The notes: a model not told the origin generated them from the letters alone. A DNA stretch of 64,000 bases from an uncultured Kiritimatiellota bacterium (GCA_934635225.1 CAKTYZ010000012.1:1-64000); one strand, 5' to 3'. Positions 17,814-27,074 are shown, counted from the first letter of the stretch. Numbers and translations: made by a program.

Positions 17814-18683
17814 ATGGCAATCGTATTAGGTCTGCCGAAGGGCAGTTTGCAGGAATCGACCTTCGCGCTGTTCAAGCGCGCGGGGTTCAATGTGTCGTGC
17901 TCCAGCCGTAGCTACTACCCGTCGATTGACGATGAGGAGATCAAGTGCCGACTTCTGCGTCCGCAGGAGATGAGCCGCTATGTCGAGCTGGGCAAGATTG
18001 ACGCGGGCATCTGCGGGTATGACTGGATCTACGAGAACGGCAGCGATGTCGAGGAGATCTGCGAGTTGAACTACTCGAAGGCGACCTCGAACCCCGTCCG
18101 TTGGGTGATTGCCGTCCCGAACGACTCGAAGATCAAGACGGTCAAGGATTTGCAGGGCAAGCGCATTTCGACTGAGGCGATGGGCCTCGTCAAGCGCTAT
18201 CTCAAGAAGCACGGCGTGAAGGCCGAAGTCGAGTTCAGCTGGGGCGCGACGGAGGTGAAGGCCCCCGAGCTCGTCGATGCGATCGTCGACCTGACGGAGA
18301 CGGGGTCGTCGCTTCGCGCGAACAACCTGCGCATCGTTGACACGATCTTGACCTCGACGACGCGCTTCATCGCGAACAAGGCCTCCTGGAAGAACAAGGC
18401 CAAGCGCGCGAAACTGGAGCAGCTCAAGATGCTCCTCATCGGCGCGCTGGAGGCTCAGCGCCGCGTGCTGCTGAAGTGCAATGCGCCGGAGAAGACGCTT
18501 GCGAAGATCGTGCAGGTCATGCCGGCGCTTCATGCGCCGACGGTGAACAAGCTCAATGACTCGGGCTGGTATGCCGTCGAGAGCGTCGTTGAGGAGCGCC
18601 AGGTGCGCGACCTCATCCCCGCCCTCAAGAAAAGCGGGGCGACGGGCATCATCGAACTGCCCCTGAACAAGATCATCTTCTAA
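17814..18683 (+). CDS. hisG: ATP phosphoribosyltransferase, long form
   Basis: First step of histidine synthesis: condensation of ATP with PRPP. The 289 residues correspond to the long HisG form with the C-terminal ACT-like regulatory domain (about 215-289, IVQVMPALHAPTVNKL and GATGIIELPLNKIIF). The catalytic part includes IVLGLPKGSLQEST and DAGICGYDWIYENG. It stands alone, away from other his genes. As a long form it should be histidine-inhibited and not need HisZ. Confidence 0.96.
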   Translation: MAIVLGLPKGSLQESTFALFKRAGFNVSCSSRSYYPSIDDEEIKCRLLRPQEMSRYVELGKIDAGICGYDWIYENGSDVEEICELNYSKATSNPVRWVIAVPNDSKIKTVKDLQGKRISTEAMGLVKRYLKKHGVKAEVEFSWGATEVKAPELVDAIVDLTETGSSLRANNLRIVDTILTSTTRFIANKASWKNKAKRAKLEQLKMLLIGALEAQRRVLLKCNAPEKTLAKIVQVMPALHAPTVNKLNDSGWYAVESVVEERQVRDLIPALKKSGATGIIELPLNKIIF

Positions 18684-18717
18684 TAACTCTTAACCCTAAC
18701 CTAAGGAGAAAACAAAA

Positions 18718-18807
18718 ATGGGAAGCATCAAGAAGAAACGCCGGAAGAAAATGTCGAAGCACAAATACGACAAGCGCATGAAGGCGCAGCGCCATAAAAC
18801 GAAATAA
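18718..18807 (+). CDS. bS22/mS38-type small ribosomal protein (AURKAIP1/COX24 domain), 29 residues
   Basis: The encoded peptide begins MGSIKKKRRKKMSKHKYDKR and is almost entirely basic. It matches the short AURKAIP1/COX24 domain found in mitochondrial mS38 and mycobacterial bS22, where it lies on the small subunit. A good SD (TAAGGAG) precedes the ATG by about ten bases. It is placed between hisG and efp, next to another translation gene. It is below most gene-caller length limits. Family recognition is from memory of the MGS-KKRRKKM-KHK pattern. Confidence 0.8.
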   Translation: MGSIKKKRRKKMSKHKYDKRMKAQRHKTK

Positions 18808-18847
18808 TTTCCGGTAAGCGCCGGATCCGTCACATCGGAGGCATAAG

Positions 18848-19423
18848 ATGGGTGAGGTAATTGGAGCGGGTGAACTGCACAAGGGCGTGAAGCTCTTGAT
18901 CGACGGCGAGCCTTGGGAGATTACGGAGTTCGACTTCTCGAAGCCGGGCAAGGGGCAGGCGATCTACAACTGCAAGCTCCGCAACATGATGACCGGCGGC
19001 GGCATGACCAAGAGCTACCGCTCGGGCGACAAGTTCGAGAAGCCGGAGCTTCTTCAGATGTCCGTCACGTATTCGTACGACGACGGTCAGGCTTTCGTCT
19101 TTACGGACGAGAACTTCGAGGAGATCCGCGTCTCTTACGACGTCATGGGTGACAAGAAGTACTTCCTGATGGACGAGATGGAGGTAAAGGCCCTGTTCTT
19201 TAACGAGAAGGTGATCGGCGTAGATCTCCCGCAGCTCGTTGAGCGCAAGGTGATCAAGGTCGAGCCGGGCGTGAAGGGCAATACGGCCTCGGGCAAGGTG
19301 ACGAAGCCGGCGACCGTCGAAGGCGGCTACCAGCTCGCGGTGCCGCTCTTCATCAACGAAGGCGACGTCATCCGCGTCAACACCGAGACGGGCGAGTACA
19401 ACGACCGCACGGCGACGAAGTGA
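18848..19423 (+). CDS. efp: Elongation factor P
   Basis: Relieves ribosome stalling at polyproline stretches. The 191 residues fit the three-domain EF-P layout: KOW-like N-domain with the tip KPGKGQA (Lys35 is the usual modification site), a central OB domain, and the C-terminal OB domain with GVKGNTASGKVTKPATVEGG and NTETGEYNDRT. A GGAGG element precedes the start by six bases. A hairpin terminator follows. No modification gene (epmA/epmB or deoxyhypusine type) is nearby. Confidence 0.96.
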   Translation: MGEVIGAGELHKGVKLLIDGEPWEITEFDFSKPGKGQAIYNCKLRNMMTGGGMTKSYRSGDKFEKPELLQMSVTYSYDDGQAFVFTDENFEEIRVSYDVMGDKKYFLMDEMEVKALFFNEKVIGVDLPQLVERKVIKVEPGVKGNTASGKVTKPATVEGGYQLAVPLFINEGDVIRVNTETGEYNDRTATK

Positions 19424-19452
19424 CGTTTCGTCGTCGGCTTCTGTCGTCGGAT

Positions 19453-19483
19453 ACCGCTCCTGCACGCGTGGGGGCGGTTTCTT
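19453..19483 (+). terminator. Hairpin terminator after efp
   Basis: ACCGCTCC (19453-19460) pairs with GGGGCGGT (19471-19478) with one wobble, followed by a T-rich run TTTCTT. Confidence 0.6.
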
Positions 19484-19505
19484 CATGTTCGGGCCACATT
19501 TATGA

Positions 19506-19511
19506 TATAAT
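19506..19511 (+). promoter_or_regulatory. -10 box of etfB (leaderless arrangement)
   Basis: TATAAT ends seven bases before the etfB ATG (19519), with no SD between them. The transcript should begin at or next to the start codon. Confidence 0.7.
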
Positions 19512-19518
19512 ACAGCCT

Positions 19519-20316
19519 ATGAAATCTTATAACTGCGTAGTCTGCATCAAGCAGGTCCCGGATACCCAGAAGGTGACGGGCGAGGCGATGAAGGCGGACG
19601 GTACAATCAACCGTGCGGCGCTGCCCGCGATTTTCAATCCTGAGGACAAGAATGCCCTCGAAGCGGCGCTTTGGGTCAAGGAGACGTACGGCGGCACGGT
19701 GACCGTCATCACGATGGGCCTCCCCGCCGCGAAGGCGATTCTGCGCGAGGCGCTGATGTGCGGCGCGGATCGCGCGGTTCTCGTCACGGACCGCAAGGCG
19801 GCGGGTTCTGATACGCTCGCGACGAGCTACATCCTTTCCCAGGCCGTGAAGAGGTTCAGCCCCGACCTCGTCTTCTGCGGGCGGCAGGCGATTGACGGCG
19901 ACACGGCCCAGGTCGGCCCTCAGATCGGCGAGAAGCTCGACTGCGCCGTCGTCACGTATCTGGAGAAGCTGGCGCTTGACGGCGACACGGCGATTGCGAC
20001 GCGCGACATCGGCACGGGCGTCGAGACCTGCCGCGCGAAGCTCCCCGCCCTCTTCACGGTGACGGAGAAGTTCGGCGAACTGCGCCCGTTCCAGATGCGC
20101 CGCGTCATGTCCTGCAAGAACGCCGAGCCCGAAGTTCTCGATTGCGCGGCCATCGGCTGCGAAGATTCGCGCTGCGGCTTTGCGGGCTCGCCGACGAGCG
20201 TCAACAAGATTCAGTCGGTCGTCCTCGCGGGCGGCGCGTTCAAGGAGGTCGCCCCGACGGACGAGGGGATCGGCGGCCTTGTGGGCGAGCTGATCGCCGA
20301 CCATACCATTGGGTGA
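19519..20316 (+). CDS. etfB: Electron transfer flavoprotein, beta subunit
   Basis: Small subunit of the FAD/AMP-containing ETF heterodimer that carries electrons between dehydrogenases and other acceptors. The N-terminus (NCVVCIKQVPDTQKV) and FNPEDKNALEAAL are typical, as is DLVFCGRQAIDGDTAQVGP. I use the ATG at 19519 (265 residues) because the -10 box is seven bases upstream and excludes the earlier frame extension. It is followed by etfA. No acyl-CoA dehydrogenase or ETF:quinone oxidoreductase is in the window, so the partner is unknown. Confidence 0.95.
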   Translation: MKSYNCVVCIKQVPDTQKVTGEAMKADGTINRAALPAIFNPEDKNALEAALWVKETYGGTVTVITMGLPAAKAILREALMCGADRAVLVTDRKAAGSDTLATSYILSQAVKRFSPDLVFCGRQAIDGDTAQVGPQIGEKLDCAVVTYLEKLALDGDTAIATRDIGTGVETCRAKLPALFTVTEKFGELRPFQMRRVMSCKNAEPEVLDCAAIGCEDSRCGFAGSPTSVNKIQSVVLAGGAFKEVAPTDEGIGGLVGELIADHTIG

Positions 20317-20347
20317 GGAAGAAGCAACTAAGGAAGAGGGAAGAAGT

Positions 20348-21370
20348 ATGGAAGACAGAACCAAAGGCGAAGTCTGGGTGTTTGCGGAGCAAGAGGAGGG
20401 GAAGCTCTCCGAGATTCCGTTTGAACTTCTCGGGAAGGCGCGCGAACTCGCGGCGAGACTGGGCGTCAAAGTCGGCGCGGTCCTCATGGGCGAGGGCGTC
20501 GAGCCGTGCGCGGCGAGACTGATCGCGGGCGGCGCAGATGTCGTGCACCTGATTGACGACCCCGCGCTCAAGCTGTTCCGGAGCAAGGCGTACCGCCACG
20601 CGATGGTCGAGCTGATCAAGGAGGAGAACCCGCAGATCGTCATCTTCGGCGCAACGCACATGGGCCGCGATCTCGCGCCGGCCGTCGCGTCCGCGCTGCG
20701 CTGCGGGCTCACGGCGGACTGCACGGACCTGCAGATCGGCGACTATGCCGACAAGAAGACGGGCGAGACGTTCACGAACGTTCTGCACCAGATCCGCCCG
20801 GCGTTCGGCGGCAACATCATCGCGACGATTGTCAACGCGCGGAACTGGCCGCAGATGGCGACGGTGCGTGAAGGCGTGATGAAGCCGTTGGCGACGAAGC
20901 ACGAGGGCGGCGAAGTCAAGCGTCACGGCTCCCATCTCGCCGGGGTGGAGATTCCGGTCGAGGTCATCGAGATCGTCCGCAAGGCGTCGAGCGTCAACCT
21001 GAAGGGCGCGCGCATCATCGTCGCGGGCGGCGCGGGCGTCGGGTCGAAGGAGAACTTCCAGGTCCTGCATGACCTTGCGGCGGCGCTGGGCGGCGCGGTC
21101 GGCGGGTCGCGCGCGGCGGTGGATCTCGGCTATTGCGAACATGAACGGCAGATCGGGCAGACGGGCGTGACGGTGCGCCCGGCGCTTTTCATCAGCTGTG
21201 GCATCTCGGGTGCGGTTCAGCATCTTGCGGGCATGCAGGATTCGGCGAAGATCATCGCGATCAACACCGACCGTGACGCGCCGATCTTCAAGGTCGCGCA
21301 CTATGGCATTGTCGGAGACCTCAATGTCGTCGTCCCGAAGCTCATCAAGGCGATCAGGAACAAGGGCTGA
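20348..21370 (+). CDS. etfA: Electron transfer flavoprotein, alpha subunit
   Basis: Large ETF subunit; its C-terminal domain binds the FAD. The signature is the block from RIIVAGGAGVGSKENFQ through GSRAAVDLGY and GQTGVTVRPALFISCGISGA to AINTDRDAPIF. I choose the ATG at 20348 (340 residues), preceded by GGAAGAGGGAAG; a TTG at 20309 in frame is unlikely. The hom gene follows after 34 bases, probably in the same operon. Confidence 0.96.
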   Translation: MEDRTKGEVWVFAEQEEGKLSEIPFELLGKARELAARLGVKVGAVLMGEGVEPCAARLIAGGADVVHLIDDPALKLFRSKAYRHAMVELIKEENPQIVIFGATHMGRDLAPAVASALRCGLTADCTDLQIGDYADKKTGETFTNVLHQIRPAFGGNIIATIVNARNWPQMATVREGVMKPLATKHEGGEVKRHGSHLAGVEIPVEVIEIVRKASSVNLKGARIIVAGGAGVGSKENFQVLHDLAAALGGAVGGSRAAVDLGYCEHERQIGQTGVTVRPALFISCGISGAVQHLAGMQDSAKIIAINTDRDAPIFKVAHYGIVGDLNVVVPKLIKAIRNKG

Positions 21371-21404
21371 GAAAGAGTTCCGCTTCTCGGAAGGTGGATT
21401 GAAG

Positions 21405-22715
21405 ATGAAGGAAATTGGAGTTGGCATTCTGGGCTTTGGGACAGTCGGCGCGGGCGTCGCAGACGGTCTTCTGAGGCATCGTGACGTCATGTCGAAGCGA
21501 CTGGGGGTCGAGATCGCCCTGAAGAGGATCGCCGACCTTGACATTGTGACGGATCGCGGCATTTCGGTCCCGGCGGGCGTGTTGACGACCGACGCAGCAG
21601 CCGTCATCGCCGATCCCGAGGTCCGGATCGTCGTCGAGACGATTGGGGGCACGGGAATCGCGAAGAAGTTTGTCTTGGATGCGCTCAACGCGAAGAAGTG
21701 CGTTGTCACGGCGAACAAGAAGCTTCTGGCGGAGTACGGCAAGGAGATCTTCGACACGGCCGAGCGAAATGGCGTTGACATCTACTTTGGCGCATCCGTC
21801 GGCGGCGGCATCCCGATCATCCGCGTCGTCCGCGAAGCCCTCGCCGCGAATGACATTGAGTCGATTCACGGCATCCTGAACGGTACGTGCAACTACATCC
21901 TGACGCGCATGGAGCGCGAAGGCGCGCCGTTCGACGTGGTCCTGAAGGACGCGCAGCGGCTTGGCTATGCCGAGGCGAATCCGTCTCTCGACATCGACGG
22001 CTTCGACACGGCGCACAAGGCCTGCATCCTTACGGCGCTCGCGTACGGGTTCCAGCCGACGCTGGACCAGGTTCAGGTCGAAGGCATCCGCAACCTGAAC
22101 GGCATTGACGTGAAGTATGCGGCGGACTTCGGCTACCGCATCAAGCTCCTTGCGGTTGTCGCGAAGGACGGCGACGAGGTCGAGGTTGGGGTCCATCCGA
22201 CGCTCATCCCGTTCGCGCACATGCTCGCAAGCGTGAACGATGCGTTCAACGCGGCGATGGTCAAGGGTGACATGTCCGACTACACGATGTACTACGGGCG
22301 CGGCGCGGGGCGCGCGCCGACGGCCTCGACGGTCGTGGGGGACATCGGCGACATCGCGCGGAATCTCGCGCACGGCGAGACGCGCTACGCGCGCGGCGTC
22401 CCGGACTATGCGGAAGGGCAGCTGAGGCTTCGCGCGGCGGGCGACATCGTCTCGAAGTTCTACGTTCGGTTTCTGGTCGCGGACAAGCCGGGCGCGTTTG
22501 GCACGATCGCGTCGATTCTCGGCAAGCACGGCGTGTCCATTTCGGCGGCGACGCAGAAGGACCTTGCCGCGCCGGTTGAGTCGGGCGAGACGGCTTATGC
22601 GCCGGTCGTCGCGTTGACGCACAAGGCGAAGGCCTGTGAACTTGAGGCGGCCCTTGCCGAAATCAAGGCTTCGGGAGTCGTTTCCGAGGATCCGGTTAAG
22701 CTTCGGGTAATCTGA
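21405..22715 (+). CDS. hom: Homoserine dehydrogenase
   Basis: NAD(P)H-dependent reduction of aspartate semialdehyde to homoserine for threonine and methionine synthesis. 436 residues: N-terminal Rossmann domain (GVGILGFGTVGAGV), catalytic domain with GGGIPIIRVVREAL and GILNGTCNYILTRM, and a C-terminal ACT domain (about 350-436, VADKPGAFGTIASILGKHGVS) for feedback control. The chosen ATG follows GGAAGGTGG by about ten bases. Confidence 0.97.
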   Translation: MKEIGVGILGFGTVGAGVADGLLRHRDVMSKRLGVEIALKRIADLDIVTDRGISVPAGVLTTDAAAVIADPEVRIVVETIGGTGIAKKFVLDALNAKKCVVTANKKLLAEYGKEIFDTAERNGVDIYFGASVGGGIPIIRVVREALAANDIESIHGILNGTCNYILTRMEREGAPFDVVLKDAQRLGYAEANPSLDIDGFDTAHKACILTALAYGFQPTLDQVQVEGIRNLNGIDVKYAADFGYRIKLLAVVAKDGDEVEVGVHPTLIPFAHMLASVNDAFNAAMVKGDMSDYTMYYGRGAGRAPTASTVVGDIGDIARNLAHGETRYARGVPDYAEGQLRLRAAGDIVSKFYVRFLVADKPGAFGTIASILGKHGVSISAATQKDLAAPVESGETAYAPVVALTHKAKACELEAALAEIKASGVVSEDPVKLRVI

Positions 22716-22741
22716 AGCATTCATTAGAAAGGTGGTTGACC

Positions 22742-23083
22742 ATGAAGAAACTGATGATGGCGTGTGTGGTGGCTCTGCTGTCCGCCGGGGCGTTTGCCAA
22801 GGAGGCGACGCTGACGATGGAGAAAGGTTGCGTCCGTGAGGGATGCATGACGAACTGGACGCCGTTTGCGCTGACGATTGCGGGCCCTGTCGGGCTCCCG
22901 TGGGGAAGTTGGTGCGTGAAGGGCCTTCAGGTCGGCATCTGGAACGACGTTGTCTCTTTCTCCGGTCTTCAGGTCGGGGCCGTCAACATTGCCGACCGGG
23001 CGTATGGCGTCCAGATCGGATTCGTCAACGTCATCGCCGGCGATGACATTCCCTTCCTTCCGGTTCTGAACTGGAGCTTCTGA
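22742..23083 (+). CDS. Small secreted protein with GLQxGxxN surface repeats (LA_2272-like)
   Basis: 113 residues with a signal peptide (MKKLMMACVVALLSAGAFA) and three copies of a short repeat, GLQVGIWN, GLQVGAVN and GVQIGFVN, ending in a PVLNWSF tail. This resembles the LA_2272-type surface repeat family recalled from Leptospira and various gut bacteria. Two Cys pairs may form disulfides. Likely exported to the envelope; function unknown. It follows hom by 26 bases with an AGGTGG element near the start. Confidence 0.65.
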   Translation: MKKLMMACVVALLSAGAFAKEATLTMEKGCVREGCMTNWTPFALTIAGPVGLPWGSWCVKGLQVGIWNDVVSFSGLQVGAVNIADRAYGVQIGFVNVIAGDDIPFLPVLNWSF

Positions 23084-23093
23084 AGGGCGAGGC

Positions 23094-23567
23094 TTGAAGC
23101 GCTTTCTGGTTCTGGGCGTGTTGCTGCTGGCGGGATGCCAGAGCTACAAGATCGTGCAGAAGAACGTCTTCTCGGACGAGGACGGATTTCTCGTGACGGT
23201 TGCGTACGGCGTGTCCGAGCGCGAACACGTCAACACGTTCGTTTCGCCGATGACGGGGCAGGAGATGCCGTTCAAGTCCAAGCTCGTGGTCGAGGTGGAC
23301 CTGCCGGACGGCGAATCCTTCCGCGCGTGGCAGTGCATGAACTTCCAGTCGCGCGGCACGATGTACAAGACGGACAGTGGCCGCTGGCAGATTCTCGTGA
23401 ACGGCTTCACGTGCATCATCTACCGCCAGCTGGTGGAGAGTCCGTCGGACTATGGGGTCGCCTACCGCGGCGTCCTCTGCGACACGCCGCAAATGGACGT
23501 GAAGAAGGACGATCGCTGGAAGCCCGTCCTCCGAAAGGGACGTGAATACAGAAAACCGTCACGATGA
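23094..23567 (+). CDS. Predicted lipoprotein of unknown function
   Basis: 157 residues starting from TTG (23094), with the lipobox LLLAGC at residues 11-16, so the mature protein would be lipid-anchored at Cys16. No known domain is recognised; the body is mixed beta-like with a basic C-terminus (RKGREYRKPSR). It overlaps the trmJ start by four bases (ATGA), suggesting co-expression with trmJ. Confidence 0.7.
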   Translation: MKRFLVLGVLLLAGCQSYKIVQKNVFSDEDGFLVTVAYGVSEREHVNTFVSPMTGQEMPFKSKLVVEVDLPDGESFRAWQCMNFQSRGTMYKTDSGRWQILVNGFTCIIYRQLVESPSDYGVAYRGVLCDTPQMDVKKDDRWKPVLRKGREYRKPSR

Positions 23568-24313
23568 ATCCGCTTGAGAACATTCGCGTCGTGCTTGTGG
23601 GCACGCTTTACACCGGAAATGTCGGCTCCAGCTGCCGCGCCATGGCGAACATGGGCATCCGGCACCTGCGCTTGGCCGCGCCGAACCTTCAGAACGACTG
23701 GGAGGAAGGGCGCCGCCTGGCCGTCCACGCGACGGACGTCCTGGACGCGCGCGAGGAGTTCGCGACCTTTGAGGAGGCGGTCGCAGACTGTGTCGCCGTG
23801 GTCGGCACGACGGCGCGCGAAGGCCTTTACCGCCAGCACGTGAAGGCGCCACGCGACTGTGCGGCGGACATTCTTTCGCTGGCGGAGACGGGGCCGGTCG
23901 CGCTCGTCTTCGGGCGTGAGGACAAGGGCCTGCTCAATGAGGAGGTCGCCCAGTGCACGCACCTCATTCGCATTCCCGTGGACGCGGGCTACACGTCCAT
24001 CAACCTGTCGCAGGCCGTCCTCATCACGTGCTACGAGTTCTTCACGGCTTCGGGCCGCTACCAGCCGCCGCACGAGAAGGCGCCGCCCGCGCCGCAGGCC
24101 CAGAAGATGCAGCTCATGAAGAACTGGGCGGCGATGCTGGAGGAGATCGGCTTCATGAAGCCGGAACAGGCGGACCATTTCATGCAGGGCTTCCACCGCG
24201 TCTTTTCGCGCGGCGTCTTCACGAAGGACGACGCGGCGCTGCTGCTGGGTGTCGCGCGGCAGGCGATCTGGGCGAAGAGGAACGCCGTCGGGCTCTCGAC
24301 GCCGACGGTCTGA
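23564..24313 (+). CDS. trmJ: TrmJ-like tRNA 2'-O-methyltransferase (SPOUT family)
   Basis: 249 residues. SPOUT signatures are present: VVLVGTLYTGNVGSSCRAMANMG (motif 1), VALVFGREDKGLLNEE (motif 2) and IPVDAGYTSINLSQAV (motif 3). TrmJ methylates ribose 32 in the tRNA anticodon loop using SAM. The C-terminal 60 residues match the TrmJ extension rather than TrmH or TrmL. Placement just before serS and cysS supports a tRNA role. The precise target is inferred. Confidence 0.85.
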   Translation: MNPLENIRVVLVGTLYTGNVGSSCRAMANMGIRHLRLAAPNLQNDWEEGRRLAVHATDVLDAREEFATFEEAVADCVAVVGTTAREGLYRQHVKAPRDCAADILSLAETGPVALVFGREDKGLLNEEVAQCTHLIRIPVDAGYTSINLSQAVLITCYEFFTASGRYQPPHEKAPPAPQAQKMQLMKNWAAMLEEIGFMKPEQADHFMQGFHRVFSRGVFTKDDAALLLGVARQAIWAKRNAVGLSTPTV

Positions 24314-24329
24314 CGAGGCGAATTTGTGG

Positions 24330-24335
24330 TATAAT
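24330..24335 (+). promoter_or_regulatory. -10 box of serS
   Basis: TATAAT in the context TGTGGTATAAT, 31 bases before the serS ATG. The leader contains an AAGAAGG ribosome-binding site. Confidence 0.6.
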
Positions 24336-24366
24336 ACGGGCAGATTCAAGGAAAGAAGGTCAACAG

Positions 24367-25647
24367 ATGATTGATGTCAAGAAACTCAGGGATGATTTCG
24401 ACCAGACGGCGGCGGATCTGGCGCGCCGTGGCGTAGAGAAGGAACGGCTTCAGAAGGCGCGGGATCTCGATGCGCGTCGCCGTGCGCTCGTCGGAGAGAC
24501 GGAGGCCCTGAAGGCGAAGCGCAACGCCGCGTCGAAGGAGATCGGCAAGATTGCGAAGGAAGGGGGCGACGTCGCCGCCGCGAAGGACGAGATGCGCAAG
24601 GTTGGCGACCGCATCGCCGAGATCGACAGGGAACTGGCGCAGGTCGATCATGACCTCCGCGAGACCCTGCTGATGATTCCGAACATCCCCGCACCGGAGA
24701 TCCCGACGGGCCTCGATTCGACCGCGAATGAGGTCGTCCGGTTCGTCGGCGAGTGGAAGGACCCTGACTTCAAGATCCCGACGCATATCGAGATTGGCGA
24801 GAGACTTGGCATCTTCGACTTTCCTCGCGGCGTGAAGTTGACGGGCACGGGTTTCCCGATCATCCTCGGCCAGGGCGCGAAGCTTCAGCGAGCGCTCATC
24901 CAGTACATGCTCGATCTCCACTGCCAGAAGCAGGGCTATACCGAGATGCTGCCGCCGTTCGTCGTCAATTCGGACTCGATGACGGGCACGGGCCAGCTGC
25001 CGAAGTTCGCCGAAGACCTTTACCACTGCCAGATTGACGACTTCTGGCTGATTCCGACGGCGGAGGTTCCGGTCACCAACTACTACCGCGACGACATCCT
25101 CGACGGCAGGAAACTGCCGATCAAGCTGACGGCCTATACGCCGTGTTTCCGTCGCGAGGCGGGGTCGGCCGGCAAGATGACGCGCGGGATGCTCCGCGTC
25201 CATCAGTTCGACAAGGTCGAGATGGTGAACTTCGTCCACCCCGACGTCTCGTTCCAGCAGCTGGAGGTCCTCGTGAAAGAGGCCGAAGCCGTGCTGACGG
25301 GTCTTGGGCTCCACTTCCGCGTGCTTCAGCTCTGCTCGGGCGACATGGGCTTTTCGGCGGCGAAGTGCTATGACCTCGAACTCTGGGCTCCGGGCGAACG
25401 GCAGTGGCTTGAGGTCTCGTCCTGCTCGTGCTTCACGGATTATCAGGCGCGCCGTCTCAACTGCCGCTTCAGGGATGCGGACGGGAAGACGAAGTTTGTC
25501 CATACCCTGAACGGTTCGGGCGTGGCGCTCCCGCGTCTCATGGTCGCGCTCCTTGAACAGCACCTGAACGCCGACGGGTCGGTCACGATTCCGGAGGTCC
25601 TTCGCCCGTACATGAACGGCCAGGAGAAGCTTCTTCCGGTCAAGTGA
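24367..25647 (+). CDS. serS: Serine--tRNA ligase
   Basis: Charges tRNA-Ser. The 426 residues are normal length: an N-terminal coiled-coil arm (about 1-105, rich in K/E/R) that grips the long variable arm, then the class II core with TPCFRREAGSAGKMTRGMLR (motif 2) and NGSGVALPRLMVALLEQH (motif 3). The chosen ATG (MIDVKKLRDDFDQT) is canonical and has an upstream SD. cysS follows after six bases. Confidence 0.97.
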   Translation: MIDVKKLRDDFDQTAADLARRGVEKERLQKARDLDARRRALVGETEALKAKRNAASKEIGKIAKEGGDVAAAKDEMRKVGDRIAEIDRELAQVDHDLRETLLMIPNIPAPEIPTGLDSTANEVVRFVGEWKDPDFKIPTHIEIGERLGIFDFPRGVKLTGTGFPIILGQGAKLQRALIQYMLDLHCQKQGYTEMLPPFVVNSDSMTGTGQLPKFAEDLYHCQIDDFWLIPTAEVPVTNYYRDDILDGRKLPIKLTAYTPCFRREAGSAGKMTRGMLRVHQFDKVEMVNFVHPDVSFQQLEVLVKEAEAVLTGLGLHFRVLQLCSGDMGFSAAKCYDLELWAPGERQWLEVSSCSCFTDYQARRLNCRFRDADGKTKFVHTLNGSGVALPRLMVALLEQHLNADGSVTIPEVLRPYMNGQEKLLPVK

Positions 25648-25653
25648 ACGACA

Positions 25654-27060
25654 ATGAACGTCTTTAACTCCCTGACCCGCCGCGTTGAGGCGCTTGAGCC
25701 TCTTGCCGACAATACGGTCCGCCTCTACACGTGCGGGCCGACGGTCTACAACTTCGCGCACATCGGCAACTTCCGCGCCTACACGTTTGAGGATGTCCTG
25801 CGCCGCGTCATCCAGTTCAACGGGATGAAGGTGAAGCAGGTGATGAACCTCACGGACGTGGACGACAAGACGATCCGCGGCGCGAACGCGGCGGGCGTGG
25901 CGCTGACGGACTACACGAAGACTTACAAGGACGCGTTCTTCGCCGATCTGGCGAAGCTCAACGTTCAGCCGGCTGAAGTCTATCCGGCGGCGACGGACCA
26001 CATCCCCGAGATGATCGCGCTCGTCCGGAAGCTGATGGAGAAGGGGGTCGCCTACCAGTCCGAGGACAAGTCCGTCTATTTCAAGGTCAGGGAGTTCCCG
26101 GGCTATGGCAAGCTCGCGCACATCGACTTCGACAACCAGCGTACCGGGCTTCGTTGCGCGGCTGACGAATACGACAAGGAAAACGTCGGCGACTTTGCGC
26201 TGTGGAAGGCGTGGGAGCCGTCGGACGGTCCCGTGGGCTGGGATTCGCCGTGGGGGCGTGGGCGCCCGGGCTGGCACATCGAGTGCTCGGCGATGTCGAT
26301 GAAGTATCTCGGCGAGACGTTCGACCTGCACACGGGTGGAATCGACAACCTCTTTCCGCATCACGAGAACGAGATTGCGCAGGCCGAGGCCGCGACGGGA
26401 AAGCCGTTCGTGAAGACATGGATGCACTGTGCGCACCTGCGTGTCAACGGCGAGAAGATGTCCAAGTCCCTCGGCAACTTCTTTACGCTCCGCGACCTTC
26501 TGGAGAAGGGCTACACGGGGCGTGAAATCCGCTATGTGCTGATCAACGCGCACTACCGCAGCGGCCTGAACTTCGCGTTCTCCGCGCTGGACGATGCGCG
26601 CAAGTCGCTTGCGCGGATTGACGCGTGCGTGGAGAAGGCGAAAAAGCGGAGCGGCGTGAAGACGGAAGGGCGCGAGCCGTGTGCGTTTGCGCAGAAGTGC
26701 CTTGACGCGTTCACGACCGCCGTCAACGACGACTTGAACGTTCCGAAGGCGTTTGCCGCGCTTTTCGAGCTGGTGCACGAGACGAATGCCGCGCTTGTGG
26801 CGCCCGAGACGAAGGGCTTTGACGCGGAAGAGGTCTTGCGCGTCTTCAGGCGCATGGACGAGGTTCTGGGCGTCATCTTCTTCGGGAACGAGAAGAAGTC
26901 GGTCGCGGTTCCGTCCGAGATTCAGTCGCTTTTGGATCAGCGTGCCGAGGCGCGCCGCGTGAAGAACTGGGCCGAGTCGGACCGGTTGCGCGAGGCGATT
27001 GCCGCGGCAGGCTGGCTTGTCAAGGACTCGAAGGAGGGCCAGACGGTTTCTCCGAAGTAA
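25654..27060 (+). CDS. cysS: Cysteine--tRNA ligase
   Basis: Class I synthetase, 468 residues. TCGPTVYNFAHIGNFRAY carries the zinc cysteine and the HIGH motif (HIGN); KMSKSLGN near residue 269 is the KMSKS loop; GWHIECSAMSMKYLG and HHENEIAQAEA supply the remaining zinc and substrate residues. It lies in the serS-cysS-thioredoxin operon. Confidence 0.97.
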   Translation: MNVFNSLTRRVEALEPLADNTVRLYTCGPTVYNFAHIGNFRAYTFEDVLRRVIQFNGMKVKQVMNLTDVDDKTIRGANAAGVALTDYTKTYKDAFFADLAKLNVQPAEVYPAATDHIPEMIALVRKLMEKGVAYQSEDKSVYFKVREFPGYGKLAHIDFDNQRTGLRCAADEYDKENVGDFALWKAWEPSDGPVGWDSPWGRGRPGWHIECSAMSMKYLGETFDLHTGGIDNLFPHHENEIAQAEAATGKPFVKTWMHCAHLRVNGEKMSKSLGNFFTLRDLLEKGYTGREIRYVLINAHYRSGLNFAFSALDDARKSLARIDACVEKAKKRSGVKTEGREPCAFAQKCLDAFTTAVNDDLNVPKAFAALFELVHETNAALVAPETKGFDAEEVLRVFRRMDEVLGVIFFGNEKKSVAVPSEIQSLLDQRAEARRVKNWAESDRLREAIAAAGWLVKDSKEGQTVSPK

Positions 27061-27074
27061 GAAGGAGGTTCACG

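Noticed and set aside
24346..26778. 810-codon minus-strand open frame
   Set aside because: Shadow of serS and cysS: arginine-rich, no domains, a product of high GC third positions. The same reasoning rejects 2148-3383, 7458-9395, 8968-10815 and 46481-48334.
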